A stretch of DNA of 64,000 bases from Hemileia vastatrix. Taxonomy: Eukaryota > Basidiomycota > Pucciniomycetes > Pucciniales > Zaghouaniaceae. Numbering within the stretch: position 1 is the stretch's first letter; each line of letters opens with the position of its first letter. Below, piece after piece: positions 29,846-41,782 of the stretch. The stretch covers positions 22,464,683 through 22,528,682 of the forward strand of contig JASXTE010000002.1 of NCBI GenBank assembly GCA_030280995.1, written 5' to 3'. The position numbers were made by a program, and so were the translations under genes. The notes under the pieces are model-generated. The model was not told where the DNA came from, did not search any database, and worked only from the letters and a program-made list of their open reading frames with translations.

Positions 29846-30944
29846 TGTGGTCTTCCAACATTGGCAGAGCCCTTTGTTGGTCTGTTTGGCATTGTTTTGG
29901 TATGTCTTAATTGGCATTGGTTAAATAATTGGGTGTTTTTCTGGTTTTATTCAGTGAATATTGGGACTACGGGTATGTGAGTACTACCATGGGATAGCCC
30001 CAGTTTTTCTCTATACTTTATGTCAGGTTGAAATTTTTCATATTCTAAGTTTTAAGGGGTCATTTCCTCATTTTTCATTTCTAAAAGATAGCTGTTTAAT
30101 TTTGTTTTTTGGTGTTTTACAGGCTAACCTTAAGTCTTAGGGATAAGTTCTTAGTACCATTAGGTAGAGCTAATTTGGCTCTATATTGTATGTCACAATG
30201 TTATAGCTTAATTTTGTGTTTTAAGGGTTTTAGTAGTTGTGGTAGATTTTTCTAAGTATTTTGGCCTTTTTTGGAGGTTTTTGGTGGTTTTCTGGCTTCA
30301 GGGTGGTCCGGCTGCCTCTAGGCGGGCCTCCCAACGTTGGGCAGACCACCTGCCTTGGTGTTAAAAGGCTGGGAAGCACTTCTAGAGGGTTTTTTATGCG
30401 ATTTGGCTGTCCAAAGCGCCAAATTTGTTGGTGTGCATTGGCTTTTTAGATAGTTGTCTTTGTGTACATACTGAATAAGACAGTTTGGAGCAAATTTAAT
30501 TATCATACAACTATCCAGAGTTGATATCATTGCTCCTCACTCAGTTCTCACTGTTTTTTGGCCACAATTGGCTGTGTTTGTTGCAAGTTTAGTTCTTCAT
30601 TTAACTCAACTTTGGCAACTGGTTTCTCTGCTGTAGCTTTGCAACCTGCATCAAGTATTATTGCTGTTTTCTGTGCAACAAGTGCACAGTGTTTTGTTTT
30701 TCTGGTGTGGATCTTTCTCAATTTCTGGTTTCTGGTTTTTGGTTCTCAGTGGTCTGCTATTGGCTACTGTCTTGACTTGTAAACAGTCAAGAAGTGTGTT
30801 GGAAAGGGTATAGTAACAGTCTCTAATTTTCTGTAGCAAATAATTCTCACCTGGTATTTCTCAAAGGGACAGGGGTTTTTCTCTCCAGTTTTACTCCAAC
30901 TCCCTTGTTCAAGGCCTATAGCTAGTACTATAGGATTTTCTACA
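29846..30944 (+). repeat. Solo LTR of E5/E7 family inside E6 RNase H
   Basis: Starts TGTGGTCTTCCAACATTGGC and ends GGATTTTCTACA; about 1099 bp, colinear with 56717-57828. TCAT lies on both sides (29842-29845 and 30945-30948), a 4-bp target duplication. No internal element sequence, so it arose by LTR-LTR recombination. It splits the E6 codons for IHD and KELL. Confidence 0.9.
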
Positions 30945-31960
30945 TCATGAATTTCATAATTTAATTCTTCTGCAATTAATTTGCATGAATCAAACGCAAC
31001 AGGATGAAATAATTTTGTTTCAGGATTTAATTGGGATATTACCCCTGCTATAGTGTAATTGTTAGCATCTTTCTTGACTATTTTCAAGGATGTATGATCA
31101 AAGTGTTGAAGAATTGGAGCTGTGGTGAATGCAGTTTTCAATGCTTCAAATTCTTTTTGCACTATTTCTGTGAAGACAAATGGAGTGTCTTATTTAAGAA
31201 GAGAAGGAAGATTTGTAAGAGTTTTTCTTCTATAGAAATTTTCAAAACCCAAAAATCCCTGTAAGGATTTTAGATTGGTTGGCTCTGGCCATTCCAAAAC
31301 CTTTTGAACCTTTTTATCATCCATGACTAAACCATCAGTAGACAATGTAAAAACCAAAATTTGGATAGATTTTATGTGAAATTTGCATTTAGTGTGCTTG
31401 TCATAGACTCCTTGTTCTTGAACTTAAGTAAGAACCATTTTGACATGTTGGATACATTCTTCAAGGGTCTTTGAGAAGCTTAAAATTTCATCTAGGTAGA
31501 CAATAAAAAACTGTTTGAAAATATCTTGGAAGATATCATTGACAAAAGTTTGAAAAATTGATGGTGTGTTACACAATCCAAAGGGCATTACTAAATATTT
31601 GAAACTACCAAATATGGTATTCATTTCATTTAAAGTTTAATGACCTTCTGCAATACATATAAGATTTTAAGCACCTCTGATATAAATTTTAGAAAATAAA
31701 TTAGCACCATTAAAAAAGGTAAGAAGTAATGACATAGGAGGAACTGGATATGTGTTCTTCTTAGTCACTGTATTGAGTTTTTTACTATCAACACATAGCA
31801 TAAGACTTATTTCTTTTTTCTTAACAAAAAGAGCTGGAGAGCTGGTTGCTGATTTACTTGATAAAATGAATACTTTTTCTACATTCTCTGAAAGATAGTC
31901 TTGAAGAACTTTAGATTCATCCTTTGAAAAAGAATATAAAGAACCTGCCAATGGTGCTGG
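30945..31960 (-). pseudogene. E6 reverse transcriptase and RNase H N-part (broken)
   Basis: RT: SPALFVKKKEISLMLCVDSK, KKNTYPVPPM, FNGANLFSKIYIRGA (31667-31951), then FGSFKYLVMPFGLCNTPSIF, IVYLDEILSFSKTLEE (31424-31624). The active-site motif is YLDE, so one catalytic Asp is replaced. The RT thumb and RNase H start follow (QKEFEALKTAFTTAPILQHF, 31162 downward). Multiple frameshifts. Confidence 0.85.
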
Positions 31961-32139
31961 ACCTATTAACTATATTTGATTATTAAAATGTCAATGAGGT
32001 GGAGCTTTTTGGCCTTAAATATTGAAAAAAACATTTATGAAGTCATTGTAAACTTCAGGTAGAATTTATTTAATGGATTCAATATTGATTTGGTCATCCT
32101 CCTCATCTTTGAAGAAGTCTGTTGAAGGTAGACCTGTAT

Positions 32140-32770
32140 TTAGTTAGAAAAAATGACTACTTTGAGGCTACTGAAACCCTCTTCAAGTAAATTATTCAAA
32201 CTAGAATGGTTAGCAAAATATTCATTTAAAGGAAAATCAGATGCTTGAAATACATCTGGAAGAGAAGTGTCTTCTAGCAGGACTTGGTCAGGCGGGTTGT
32301 TTAACTCCCAATTGACCTGCATTTATTAATCAGAAATTTACTTAGAAGGAGGGGTGATCAATCCCTGTGACCAATCAATTTTGGGATTCCAAAGCTGTAA
32401 GAATCCATTTCCAAGAATGGTATTGTCCATTCTTGGGGAATCCAAGACTTTTAACTCCCACTTAAAGGAGGGAAAATTTGGAAAGTTAAAACCCCATAAA
32501 ACGCTCTTACTAACCCAGTATTTGGGCTCTTCTGATTCAACCAGATAAATTTGAATTTGGTAAATGTCCAAAAATGTAAGCTTACATTTTTTAGCAAAAA
32601 ATAAACTGATAAATGAAATTGAAGCTCCAGAGTAAATAAGACAACTGAAGGGAATATCCTCCTTAAAAGAATTATTCTCAAACAGCTAAGGGAAGCTCCA
32701 GTCCTTACAACATGAAGGTTCTGTGTGCTGGGAGATTTAAAATAGTTTGCTTTGCACACAAGTGAACTAT
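32140..32770 (-). pseudogene. E6 protease region (broken)
   Basis: Frames on the minus strand include FHLSVYFLLKNVSLHFWTFT and MDIYQIQIYLVESEEPKYWV, WELKVLDSPRMDNTILGNGF, NPKIDWSQGLITPPSK. These correspond to the aspartic protease flap region of rust Gypsy elements. The catalytic DSGA itself lies in another frame near 32625 (CSGASISF-like on the minus strand), with its Asp apparently lost. Confidence 0.55.
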
Positions 32771-33922
32771 TGACTAGTGTTTTAAATTGGAATTGTTACC
32801 TTCTCTATCTTTAATTTAGCACATTCATTCAGCTTGTTTTTACTCCCACAATACATAAACAACCCATTATCTGCTATTTTTTCCTCTCAGCTTCCTTTAA
32901 TTCTCCTCTTTGATCCAATACCTTACTGATATTGCCTGGAGTCAAGCCTTTTCCTTATACTTTTGATTGGGTTTTGTTTTAGATGATGATTGAGTTGGTT
33001 GAGTGTGATTTCAAGAAGTTAAAGATTTGAAGCTTGAACCGTGATATTTATTGGAATGACAACTTTATTGAAGACAGCCTTGTTGCAAACCATCAAACTC
33101 GAGGGTTCTATCCATTAGTTCTGTTAAGGTTTCCATTTTCTGACCATGAAGATTTAGTTGGTCAAGAATCCTTGAAGGAAGTCCCTTTTTGAAATGATGC
33201 TTTAGGGCTGCATCATTCCAACCTACTCAAGCTTTTAGAACCTTGAAATTTGTGATATATTTAACAGATTTACCATTATAATTCATGAAAATGAAATCTA
33301 ATTCAATTTCCACTTTATTGGTTTCATTAGGGTCCCAAAATAACGTAAAGAGTTTATCTTTGAGTTTTTCCCAATTTTTGATTAGAAAATGTGTTTCCGT
33401 CAAAGAAAGCATGAGAAAATATGTCTCAAACTATTGTTATACCTTCACATATACAAGTGATGAGGCATAAATTGTCTTGGAGAAATCTGTATTCAAGGTT
33501 TGAGGATCATTGTGGAACAATAATTTGAAGTTTTTCAAAGAAGGTCGCAATCTGTCAGGATTTTCTCCTTCAAATTTTTTTGGGGATTTCATCAAGAGTG
33601 TTTTGAATTTAGAGCTCTCCAAAGGAGAAGGATCAGAAATTTATTTCAATAATAATTTCATGAAATCTTCTAATGAAGGAGCTGGACCAGGTTCAAAGGT
33701 GTGGCCCAAATGGTTGGTAGCCAGGGCTGATGGTGCCTTGTGCATTGTATCCTGGCCTTCTTTCTCCTCACTAGAATCTTCAAAATCCTGTGGGATTTCT
33801 TCCACAGATTGAATTGAATGTTCCCTTTCCCTTAATTTAAGAGGTTCAAGAGAGTGAGTGCAGGAAATTAGTCGCAAAGCTGGTGGCCTATCCCTGGTGC
33901 AAGCTCTAGTAGTAGCATCCAT
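32771..33922 (-). pseudogene. E6 Gag (broken)
   Basis: Starts at ATG 33922 (MDATTRACTRDRPPALRLIS). After a frameshift it reads KSPKKFEGENPDRLRPSLKN, FKLLFHNDPQTLNTDFSKTI (33480-33590), then NWEKLKDKLFTLFWDPNETN (33300-33390), and KHHFKKGLPSRILDQLNLHG (33150-33200). This is the capsid-like Gag domain shared by many rust Gypsy elements. The zinc knuckle is degenerate (about 32840-32870). Stops and several frameshifts. Confidence 0.8.
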
Positions 33923-33941
33923 AGCAGGAGTTCATTGAACA

Positions 33942-33950
33942 GGTACCATT
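33942..33950 (-). other. E6 primer binding site (probable)
   Basis: On the minus strand AATGGTACC follows the LTR. TGGTA is the start of the common initiator-Met type PBS, with changes after it. Only about 25 bases separate it from the gag ATG. Confidence 0.45.
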
Positions 33951-35058
33951 TAGACTTAGCCCCTGAAATACGCAGTATTATAAATTAAAAAATGAGAACT
34001 ACAGGGAATTAAGTTATACTGTAACCTGATGGCCTATGCACAAGGTCAAGGGTGTTCCTGAGTAGGTGAGATTGGCAAATGTGATTGAGGAATACTTTGA
34101 AGCACAGAGATATACTTCAAGGAGTCATTCAAAGATATTTCAAAGATAAATTACTTTCTTTGAGGTAAGTTCAAGGTGAATAATAATGTATGGTAGAGTA
34201 GAACTAATATTAAAGTAATATTATGATGGGATAGAACTTAATAATGAAATTTAATTTAGCAGTTTAAAAAGTTTGAAATGAAATTGGTAATTAAGAAAGG
34301 TAAGAAACAATAATAGATTTATATAATTTTAAATAATATCACAAAAATATTATAATTTAATTCTAAGGAATGTCAAACCAAATCCCCCAATTAAATAGAC
34401 AACTCCACCTTGCATTGACACCTTTAATGAACTGTCCTTAATTTATCACTTAAACTCAAATATAAACCACAGATCCTTTAAATTTAATCCTATTCCAACC
34501 CACAGACCTTTAATTACCCTTAATCACACAATAAACCAACATTAAATTTATACTATTGATCAGAGTACTAATACACTGTGCATTTGCTTAAAGTTGAAAA
34601 GTATAAGAATATTATTGACTAATTTATATTTAAGGTTAAGATAGTGCAGTTAATAGTTTATTCAAAATGATACACCACATAATATGGGGGGTGGACTTGC
34701 TAGCAAGTCCGCAACCTTGGACCCAAACTCACCACAGATTGAACACCCATTGAGCTATTGACAAAGGAACCATACAATTAAGGATGAACACCACTCAGCA
34801 GGAAAGTTTTATGTGGGCCTTCAAGTAGAGTTCAGTATGGGTTTAATGTGAGTTCAGTCTGAGTTCCATCTGAGTTCCATCTGAGTTCAGGTTGGGGACT
34901 TGTTAGCAAGTCCACCCCCTATATTGTGTAGTGATACAACAGAGGATAAAAGCAGTTGCTAGGTAGATGTTTCTTTCTGCACTTTTAGTATGGATTTGTG
35001 TAATGATTTATGGATTAAAAGATTGACTTTTGCTTGGAGTGTGACATGGGGTGTTACA
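33949..35058 (-). repeat. E6 5' LTR
   Basis: Outer end (minus) TGTAACACCCCATGTCACAC; inner end near 33949-33964 is uncertain. Includes a fold-back MITE at about 34670-34936. Without it the LTR would be about 840 bp. Confidence 0.6.
34670..34936. mobile_element. Fold-back MITE with palindromic ends
   Basis: About 267 bp. The left end (TACACCACATAATATGGGGG then GTGGACTTGCTAGCAAGTCC) is the reverse complement of the right end (GGACTTGTTAGCAAGTCC then ACCCCCTATATTGTG). Inverted repeats are about 48 bp. The left end holds the perfect 18-bp palindrome GGACTTGCTAGCAAGTCC. Near the right end, TGAGTTCCATC is repeated three to four times (34850-34890). No ORF. Target duplication not resolved. Confidence 0.75.
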
Positions 35059-35501
35059 AAGGATAATGTAAAAAATAAAACCTAAGGTAGGCAACTAAAG
35101 TATGGGATATAATGTCAGTGTGTGCTAGTATCTAAGTATTATTTAAAAGTAAATATTAATGGTCCTACTACTTATTGTTAAATGATTTAGTGGTTAGAAC
35201 TCAGGGGAAGACTAATAAAATAGTTATTCTCAATATAAACTCACAATAATTGGATTTTTACATGTGCTACTGGTGGAAAATAGATAAATAAAATATATTT
35301 ATAGCTTATATAAAGATAATATCAATTTATAAATGCTTTATAATATATTTAAATATGATAATAATTGTTTTATAGTGCTTATTTGATGTGTGGTAAGTAA
35401 GTGATGCCTAATAACCCGTAAAATCCTCCCTTACTTATACCAAATACCACTGGAGTGCACAGACCTTCAATCCAAATGATGTCACTGCTATCCCCAGAAA
35501 T

Positions 35502-36273
35502 TATAATAGAGAACGGGAAGCTTTTAATCAAATATAAGTCTTCTACTCTAGTAAAACAGGGATGGAGCTGAAAGTAATGATTACAGTACGCTAACCTAAA
35601 TGGTGCAGTTGAGTCTTGTCAATGATTCAGAGTAAACACATATAACAGTGATGTGCTGACCTTCTAATCAAATATAGGTCTCCTTCTCTAGTAAAACGGG
35701 GATGGAGTTGAAATTAATGATTACAGTGCGCTAACCTGTATGTCAAATGTGGATATGTAAAAAGATGGGACAAAATTATGAGCAGAAAGAAAAGAAGTAT
35801 ATATTGCAGAAATAAGCACATCTAAATGGTGCAGTTTAGTCTCTTCAATGATACAGAGTACACACGTATAACAGTGATGTGCTGACCTACAATAAGTAAT
35901 AAATGTAAAACTAATAATATAAAGTTGTAATATATAAGTGAATTACACCTTTTAATCAAATATATGTCTCCTCCTTTAGTAACATGGGGATGGAGCTGAA
36001 AGTAATGATTATGGTGCCCTAACTTGTATGTCAAATGTGGATACGTAGAAAGATGGGATGAAATTATGAGCAGAAAGAAAAGAAGTATGAGGAACAATAC
36101 TACTACATAGGAATATATATACTGTTACTATTACTTCTCACACTATGCTCAAGTACGTTGCTTCTTTCTACATACAGATGAAATTATTCTAATTCAGGAC
36201 AAGTAATGCCGTAGTCATTTGAAATATACTAAATAAAGATAAAAAAATGAATGAAATTTTGTATATACTAACA
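35502..36273 (-). repeat. E8 3' LTR with internal duplication
   Basis: 772 bp against 547 bp for the other LTR. The extra length is a second copy of the block holding AAATGGTGCAGTT.AGTCT, AATCAAATATA.GTCTCC, GCTAACCT and AGCAGAAAGAAAAGAAGTAT. So the block order is A-B-A-C-B-A-C here and A-B-A-C at the right. Confidence 0.7.
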
Positions 36274-38020
36274 CTCCACCTCATTACTTGACCCAATAGT
36301 ACGTCGACATTCTTTTAAGCAAAGATCTGTTTTGAATTTTTCAAACTTTGAGCAATCCAGTGACTTGGTCGTGATATCTGTGACCATATCATTGGTAGGA
36401 CAGTACTTGAGATTCGAATCCCCATCTAATACTTTTTCTCTAACCTAATTGAAGTGAAATTCAATATGTTTGGTTCTCTTATGCGCTATAGGATTTTTTG
36501 ATAGTGCTATCGCTCCTTGATTGTCTCCATACAGTAGAGTTCCTTGATTGTTTTCATAGCCTAACTCATGCAATAGTTTACACAACCAGACACCTTCTAG
36601 ACCAGAATCAAGGTAACCTTTGTATTAAGATTTGGTAGCTGAGGTTGACAAAGTATTTTGTTTCTTGCTTTTCTATTATATTGCGCCTACACCAGGTAAA
36701 AAGGCATAGCCATTAGTTGATCTTCTAGTCAGATTACAGCCTTCCCAGTCAGCATCAATGAAGCCAGTGGGTGCTTGATTGATTGTGTTTGTTTTTGCGG
36801 GTATTAGCATCTTGAAATCCTGTGAGTATATTAGACCTACATTGTTAGTGCCCTTGAGATATTGTAAAATTTGAAGTGCCACTTGCCAGTGATGTTGATT
36901 GGGTTTTATAAGGAACTGTGATAAGTAGTTGACTGCATGAGTAATTTCTGGTCGGGTACACTGGGCCAAGTATCTTAGACTACCAATATTACTGCAATAA
37001 TCATTTCCTTTTTTTGAGAATTGATTGTGTTGTTCATTGTCTGATGGAAGTAGTTGGATGTTTGATTGCATTGGTGTGGGATTACTTTTACAGTCTGTCA
37101 TACCAAATGCTTCCATTAGATTGGTTATGTATTGACTTTGGTGTAATTAGATTGTGGTGGAGTTTAGACAGTTGATTTGTATTCCAAGTAAGTATGTTGC
37201 TTTAGAGAAGTTGTGCACTTTTAAGTCTTTTGACAGTTCATTATGAAATTGGTGCGGCCCATGACCATAATAGCCATATCATCCACCCAGATAAAAACAT
37301 ATAGATAGTTACTGTTAGAATCTTTTCTGATGAATAAACACGGTTTGCTGTTACTGGTTTTGAATTTATGTTTATGAAACCATTTTTACACTTCTTGATA
37401 CCATGCTCTTGGAGCTTGCTTTAAACAGTATAGTGCTCTCTTAAACTTCAATGTTCAACTTCCATTGTTTAGTTGTTCAATTTTAGTTTTACAGTTCAGG
37501 TTTGATCTGTCTAGCCACTCAGTAAATCCTTCCAGCGATTGGATGAATATGTCTTTAACCAGCTTACTGTTCAGAAAAGCGGTTTTTATGTTGAGCTGAT
37601 GTATTGGCAGTCCTTTCATGGCGGCAATTGCAAAAATGGTGCGTAGTGTGGACATTCTACCATTTGGTGCAAAAGTTTCATTAAAATATATACTGTTTCT
37701 TTGAAGATATCCTTTGATAACTAACCAGGCCTTGAATTTATCGATGATACCATTTTCATTGTACTTGGTTTTAAAAATCCAGTGCGTTGGTAGTGTTTTT
37801 TTTGATTTTTTGGAACCGTGCACCATACATGATTTTCATGAAGTGAGTCTAATTCTTCTTTAATTGAACCAATCAAATATGACTTTTGAGCTCCATTAAT
37901 TGCCTTTCTATAATTTTCTGGGTAAGTACTTGGTTGTTTGACAAAATTTATAAGAGCATTATGGGTTCCTTCCAAGTCAGCTATTAAGCCTCGAGTATGA
38001 GATTGTAACATAGGTCCTGA
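36268..38020 (-). pseudogene. E8 Copia RT and RNase H (broken)
   Basis: RT: ELDSLHENHVWCTVPKNQKK, then THWIFKTKYNENGIIDKFKA, RMSTLRTIFAIAAMKGLPIH, LNIKTAFLNSKLV. Asn stands where the catalytic Asp of DVKTAFLNG is expected. IWVDDMAIM at about 37280-37305 holds the DD pair. RNase H: SLRYLAQCTRPEITHAVNYL, TGFIDADWEGCNLTRRSTNG, then GDNQGAIALSKNPIAHKRTK near 36480-36540. The apparent end is VEC-stop at 36268-36270, just inside the LTR. Several frameshifts and stops. Confidence 0.85.
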
Positions 38021-38071
38021 ATGCTGTGCTTGACTATTTTCTGAGGGTGGTGGCCCAAGTCATAGGATCAG

Positions 38072-39120
38072 TCATTGAGGAATAGTGTTTTCATTAGAGG
38101 TATTTTCTTCTACTTGTTCTTCCAGTGCATCATGAAACTCATTGCCATCCTCATTATTTTGAATAAAAATTGTTTCAGCTGGTTGTTGTATTGGAATTAT
38201 AGTAAATAGTTGCTTTGGGCTTGATTGATCTTTCATTGGAAAAAATGCTTCTTTAAAGGTGGCATTGTGAGTGTAGAATATTCTTTTTGTTTTTATATCC
38301 ATGAGCCTATAATTATTTTTTCCTTCAGAATATCCCAGAAGAATGCATTTGGTGCCTGTTGGTACAAACATGCTTTTTCTGAGTTATTTTGTAGTGTTGG
38401 AAATCACTAAAAAACCAAAAGGATGAAGGTGAGAGATCTTGTGTTTTTGACTGGTAAGAGATTCATACGGTGAAACCATATTTGCTGCTTTGCTTACTAT
38501 TAGATTTTCCAGGTATACAGCCGTAGTCACAGCTTCTCCCCAGTGATTGATTTGTAGGCCTGACTGAAATAACATAGTGCATGATTTTTCTGTAGTAATT
38601 CTATTGCCTCTTTCACTGATTGTATTTTGTTCTGGTGTATAAGGGGCTTTAATTTGATGCACTATCACATTATCTTTCAGGTAAGCTTTGGATTTATTAG
38701 AACAATACTCTCCTCTGCCATCAGTTACAATGAATTTTATTTTTGAGTCACACATGTTTTCATACTTCTACTTGAACTCTATTAAATTATTCAAGGCTTC
38801 ATCTTTGCTCTTTAATAGATACACAGCTTGGGTTGATGTTAATCCATCCATGATTTTCATGTAATATTTGTAGCCACTGTTGGTTGGTAAATTTATTCTC
38901 CCACTTAGATCAGTGTGAATGACTTCCATTGGCTTCTTTGGCGTCGGGAAGTGTTCTTTGAATGTTAACTTTTTTGCTTTAGTCATTTCACATATTTCAC
39001 AGAAAAACTGACTGTCATCTAAATTCTTGTTGGCAGTTGGCTTTGTGTATTTTGAGTTAGGATGACCCAATCTATCATGCCATGTTTTCACTGAACAAAT
39101 TAGGGCAGACTCAACAACTT
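38072..39120 (-). pseudogene. E8 Copia integrase (broken)
   Basis: Zinc-binding region KTWHDRLGHPNSKYTKPTAN ... FFCEICEMTKAKKL. Core: EVIHTDLSGRI (first Asp), KFIVTDGRGEYCSNKSKAYL (second Asp), YTPEQNTISERGNRITTEKS (Glu). The rest includes HPFGFLVISNTTK and the GYSEGKNNYRLMDIKTKRIF stretch. Catalytic DDE residues look kept, but stops at about 38384, 38765 and others break the frame. Confidence 0.85.
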
Positions 39121-39199
39121 TGAAATTTCCTCACATTTTACACAAATTATTTTCAATGTCAGCATGAAATTTTGAGTTTTTATTGCTGATGATGCATCT

Positions 39200-40387
39200 T
39201 TAAGAATTTTTCAAAAAATTAACTTGATAATTCTTCCTCCAGAACTCAATTGTAGGTACTAGGTCATACAGTAATTTAGGTACATGAAGCGCATCAAGAG
39301 CTTCAATATTATCCCCTTCAACTAAATTAACTGTCCCTATACCCATGCATTCAGTGTTTTCATTACCAGTGACAATATCAAATTCTGTACTTCTATAAGT
39401 CCAGAAGTGTTTTCGAACTCTGATCATTGTTGAGGTGACTCCTGTTTCAAGTATGGGTTTCAGGTTGGAGTTTTTATCAATAGAGGACATGAGTACATAC
39501 TGATTGTATGCCATCATAGCTTATTCATCTGGCTTCTTATTCCTTTCAGCTATCTCCTTTTTACACTGGTTTTGTTGTTCCACACAACTTGGCTTTCCAA
39601 TCTTTTCCCAGCAAACACTTTCAAGATGCCCAATTTTTTTGAAGTTAGTGTACTTCTTTCTGGGTTTTTTCTCTCTAGACTTTGATTCACCAGCTTTGAT
39701 TGATTCAGCTATCAAGGCTTTATTAGATTTCTCTTCACTCAATTTATTTTTCTAAAGATTGTGAAATTTTTTTGTTTTCTCGAGTATTGCTAGAACGTTG
39801 GTCATATTCATTTTTCCCAAGGCAAGTATATTTTGAGCCACAGTTTGGTACTGATTAGGAAGTTTCATGATGATTTGTGTTGCCACAGTATCACGTTCAT
39901 AGCTGATATTCACATTTCTTAGGTTTCATAGTACGATTTGAATATCAGTAATGAATGTTTTAAGATCCATAGTATAGTTCAGCTCATTTAATGATTTGAA
40001 GGCTGCTGCTTTATTAAATTGATTGACATCTGCATGTTTTTCTTTTAGTTTCCTCCAGTTTTTATGCAGATCCCCTTTAAGCTCTGGACAATCGCAGATT
40101 AGCATTGTGGTTTGATGATCAAGGTGTTGAATAATCATTGAGTAATATTTCATATTTATCTTTTGACTTTTCTTAATTTCATTTGCACTCAGGGAAGTTA
40201 TTGTTGGGCCATCTTCCTTCTCAGTAGTTATTATAATAAACTCATTTTCAGTTGCCTCCTATAGGTTGTTTTCAAAAAGAAGTCCTTCCATGTGGGGGGC
40301 CCAAGAGAAATAATTCTTGTTTCTGAGTTTAGTATCATTTTTACTTTCAAGTGCTGATATAAATTGATGAATGCTATCATTTTCCAT
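39200..40387 (-). pseudogene. E8 Copia Gag and protease (broken)
   Basis: From ATG 40387: MENDSIHQFISALESKND, NYFSWAPHMEGLL, then YYSMIIQHLDHQTTMLICDC, LKTFITDIQIVL. Zinc knuckle TNFKKIGHLESVCWEK has lost its first two Cys. Protease motif ETGVTSTMI in place of DSGATS: the catalytic Asp has become Glu. Stops follow EGLLFENNL, IQIVL and KKPDE. Confidence 0.8.
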
Positions 40388-40426
40388 TTTATTATGTTAC
40401 TAGTTAACGTTCTATGCTTCTGTATT

Positions 40427-40439
40427 GAGCTTGGTACCA
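40427..40439 (-). other. E8 primer binding site
   Basis: Minus strand TGGTACCAAGCTC, four bases inside the 5' LTR. Similar to the TGGTATCAGAGC initiator-Met PBS common in Copia elements. Confidence 0.6.
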
Positions 40440-40443
40440 ATAA

Positions 40444-40990
40444 TGTAATAGAAAATGGGAAGCTTTTAATCAAATATAAATCTAATCCTCTAGTAACACG
40501 GGGATGGAGCTTAAAATAATGATTACAGTGCGCTAACCTAAATGGTGCAGTTGAGTCTTGTCAATGATCCAGAGTACACATGTATAAAAGTGATGTGCTG
40601 ACCTACAATAAGTAATAAATGTAAAACTAATAATATAGAGTTGTAATATATAAGTGAATCACACCTTATAATCAAATATAAGTCTCCTCCTCTAGTAACA
40701 CAGGGATAGAGCTTAAAGTAATGATTATGGTGGGCTAACCTGTATGTCAAATGTGGATACATAGAAAGATGGGACGAAATTATGAGCAGAAAGAAAAGAA
40801 GTATGAGGAACAACACTACTACATAGGAATATATATACTGTTACTATGACTTCTCACGCTATGCTCAAGTGTGTTGCTTCTTTCTACATACAGATGACAT
40901 TATTCTACTTCAGGGCAAGTAATGCCGTAGTCATTTGAAATATACTAAATAAAGATAAAAAAAATAAATGAAATTTTATTTATACTAAAA
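40444..40990 (-). repeat. E8 5' LTR
   Basis: 547 bp, TGTAATAG...TATACTAAAA on the plus strand. Matches the left LTR apart from the extra block there. Confidence 0.8.
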
Positions 40991-41782
40991 AATTACAGCA
41001 CTGTGAGGGCCCATCACCTCCCCATGGTGTCCACTTCAAGCAGGTTCAACACTCAGACCTCCAGTAAGGACACTCCATCACAATTAATAATACCACATAC
41101 CCATACCATAAATAGAATAAACAGGTAAATGTGGATACCATAAAGAAACAGGTAAAATAACTCATCCAAAGAGTATATAATAAAACCCAAAGCATATAAA
41201 GGAACCAAATTAACTTTCCAAGCCCCCATTAACATCCCCAAGCCTCAATATTAACCCAGTAATCATATCCCAACCCATAAATCTGTGAAAATCTATCCAA
41301 GGAATCAGATTAAGTTGTCTGAACTGGATATATGCACCTGAAAAAGGTGTTTATGCTTTTGTAGTTGTTGTGAGTGTACTGAATACGTCCATATGACCTA
41401 AAATAAGCATAAAAATAAAGTTTATAGGCTATTAAGAGGTTAAAACCCACTTATAGACCTAAATATACATAATATAACTATGTATTTCACTGAATATGAG
41501 GTTTATGTATACATATAAGCTTATGTATGTCTATAATTACTTAATATCACTTAAAATAAGTATATTGTGACTCCATTAACATCTTAATAGTTACCATTAG
41601 GCTATGGATAAGCTATTTTAACTACTATAAGTCATATAATAGTGTAATAACTATATATATATGTATTATAACCATATATATAAGTATTTTAACCTTATTT
41701 CTAAGTTATAAGCTTAATTTAATTAAGGTTATCTTATTTTAAACATAAGAATTACTCAGTCCTGGGGATACCTAGGCTGAAA

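Larger units (their letters stand above)
28057..35058 (-). mobile_element. E6: decayed rust-type Ty3/Gypsy element
   Basis: Minus-strand element with an LTR at about 33949-35058, gag start at 33922, PR, RT, RNase H, IN and chromodomain ending near 28057. Each domain can be followed by eye in shifting frames. The LTR begins (minus) TGTAACACCCCATGTCAC, and PBS-like TGGTACCTG lies at its inner edge. The protein sequence resembles the large Gypsy families of rust fungi. A solo LTR (29846-30944) interrupts RNase H. The 3' LTR is not found. Confidence 0.85.
35502..40990 (-). mobile_element. E8: decayed Ty1/Copia element
   Basis: Minus-strand element with LTRs at about 35502-36273 and 40444-40990. 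Minus orientation LTR starts TGTTAGTATA and ends near TTACA. Order of coding parts from right to left: gag, zinc knuckle, protease, integrase, RT, RNase H, which is the Copia order. Flanks are A/T-rich (AAAT on both sides), so the duplication is hard to place to the base. Inserted into the solo LTR of E1 type. Confidence 0.9.
35113..41782 (-). repeat. Solo LTR of E1 type, split by Copia
   Basis: Two pieces, 35113-35501 and 40991-41782, align end to end with the E1 LTR (TGTCAG start, GGCTGAAA for GGCTGACA at the end), together about 1180 bp. TATAA flanks both sides (35108-35112 and 41783-41787). No internal region, so it is a solo LTR. Old, with many substitutions. The Copia element E8 sits between the pieces. 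Confidence 0.88.
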
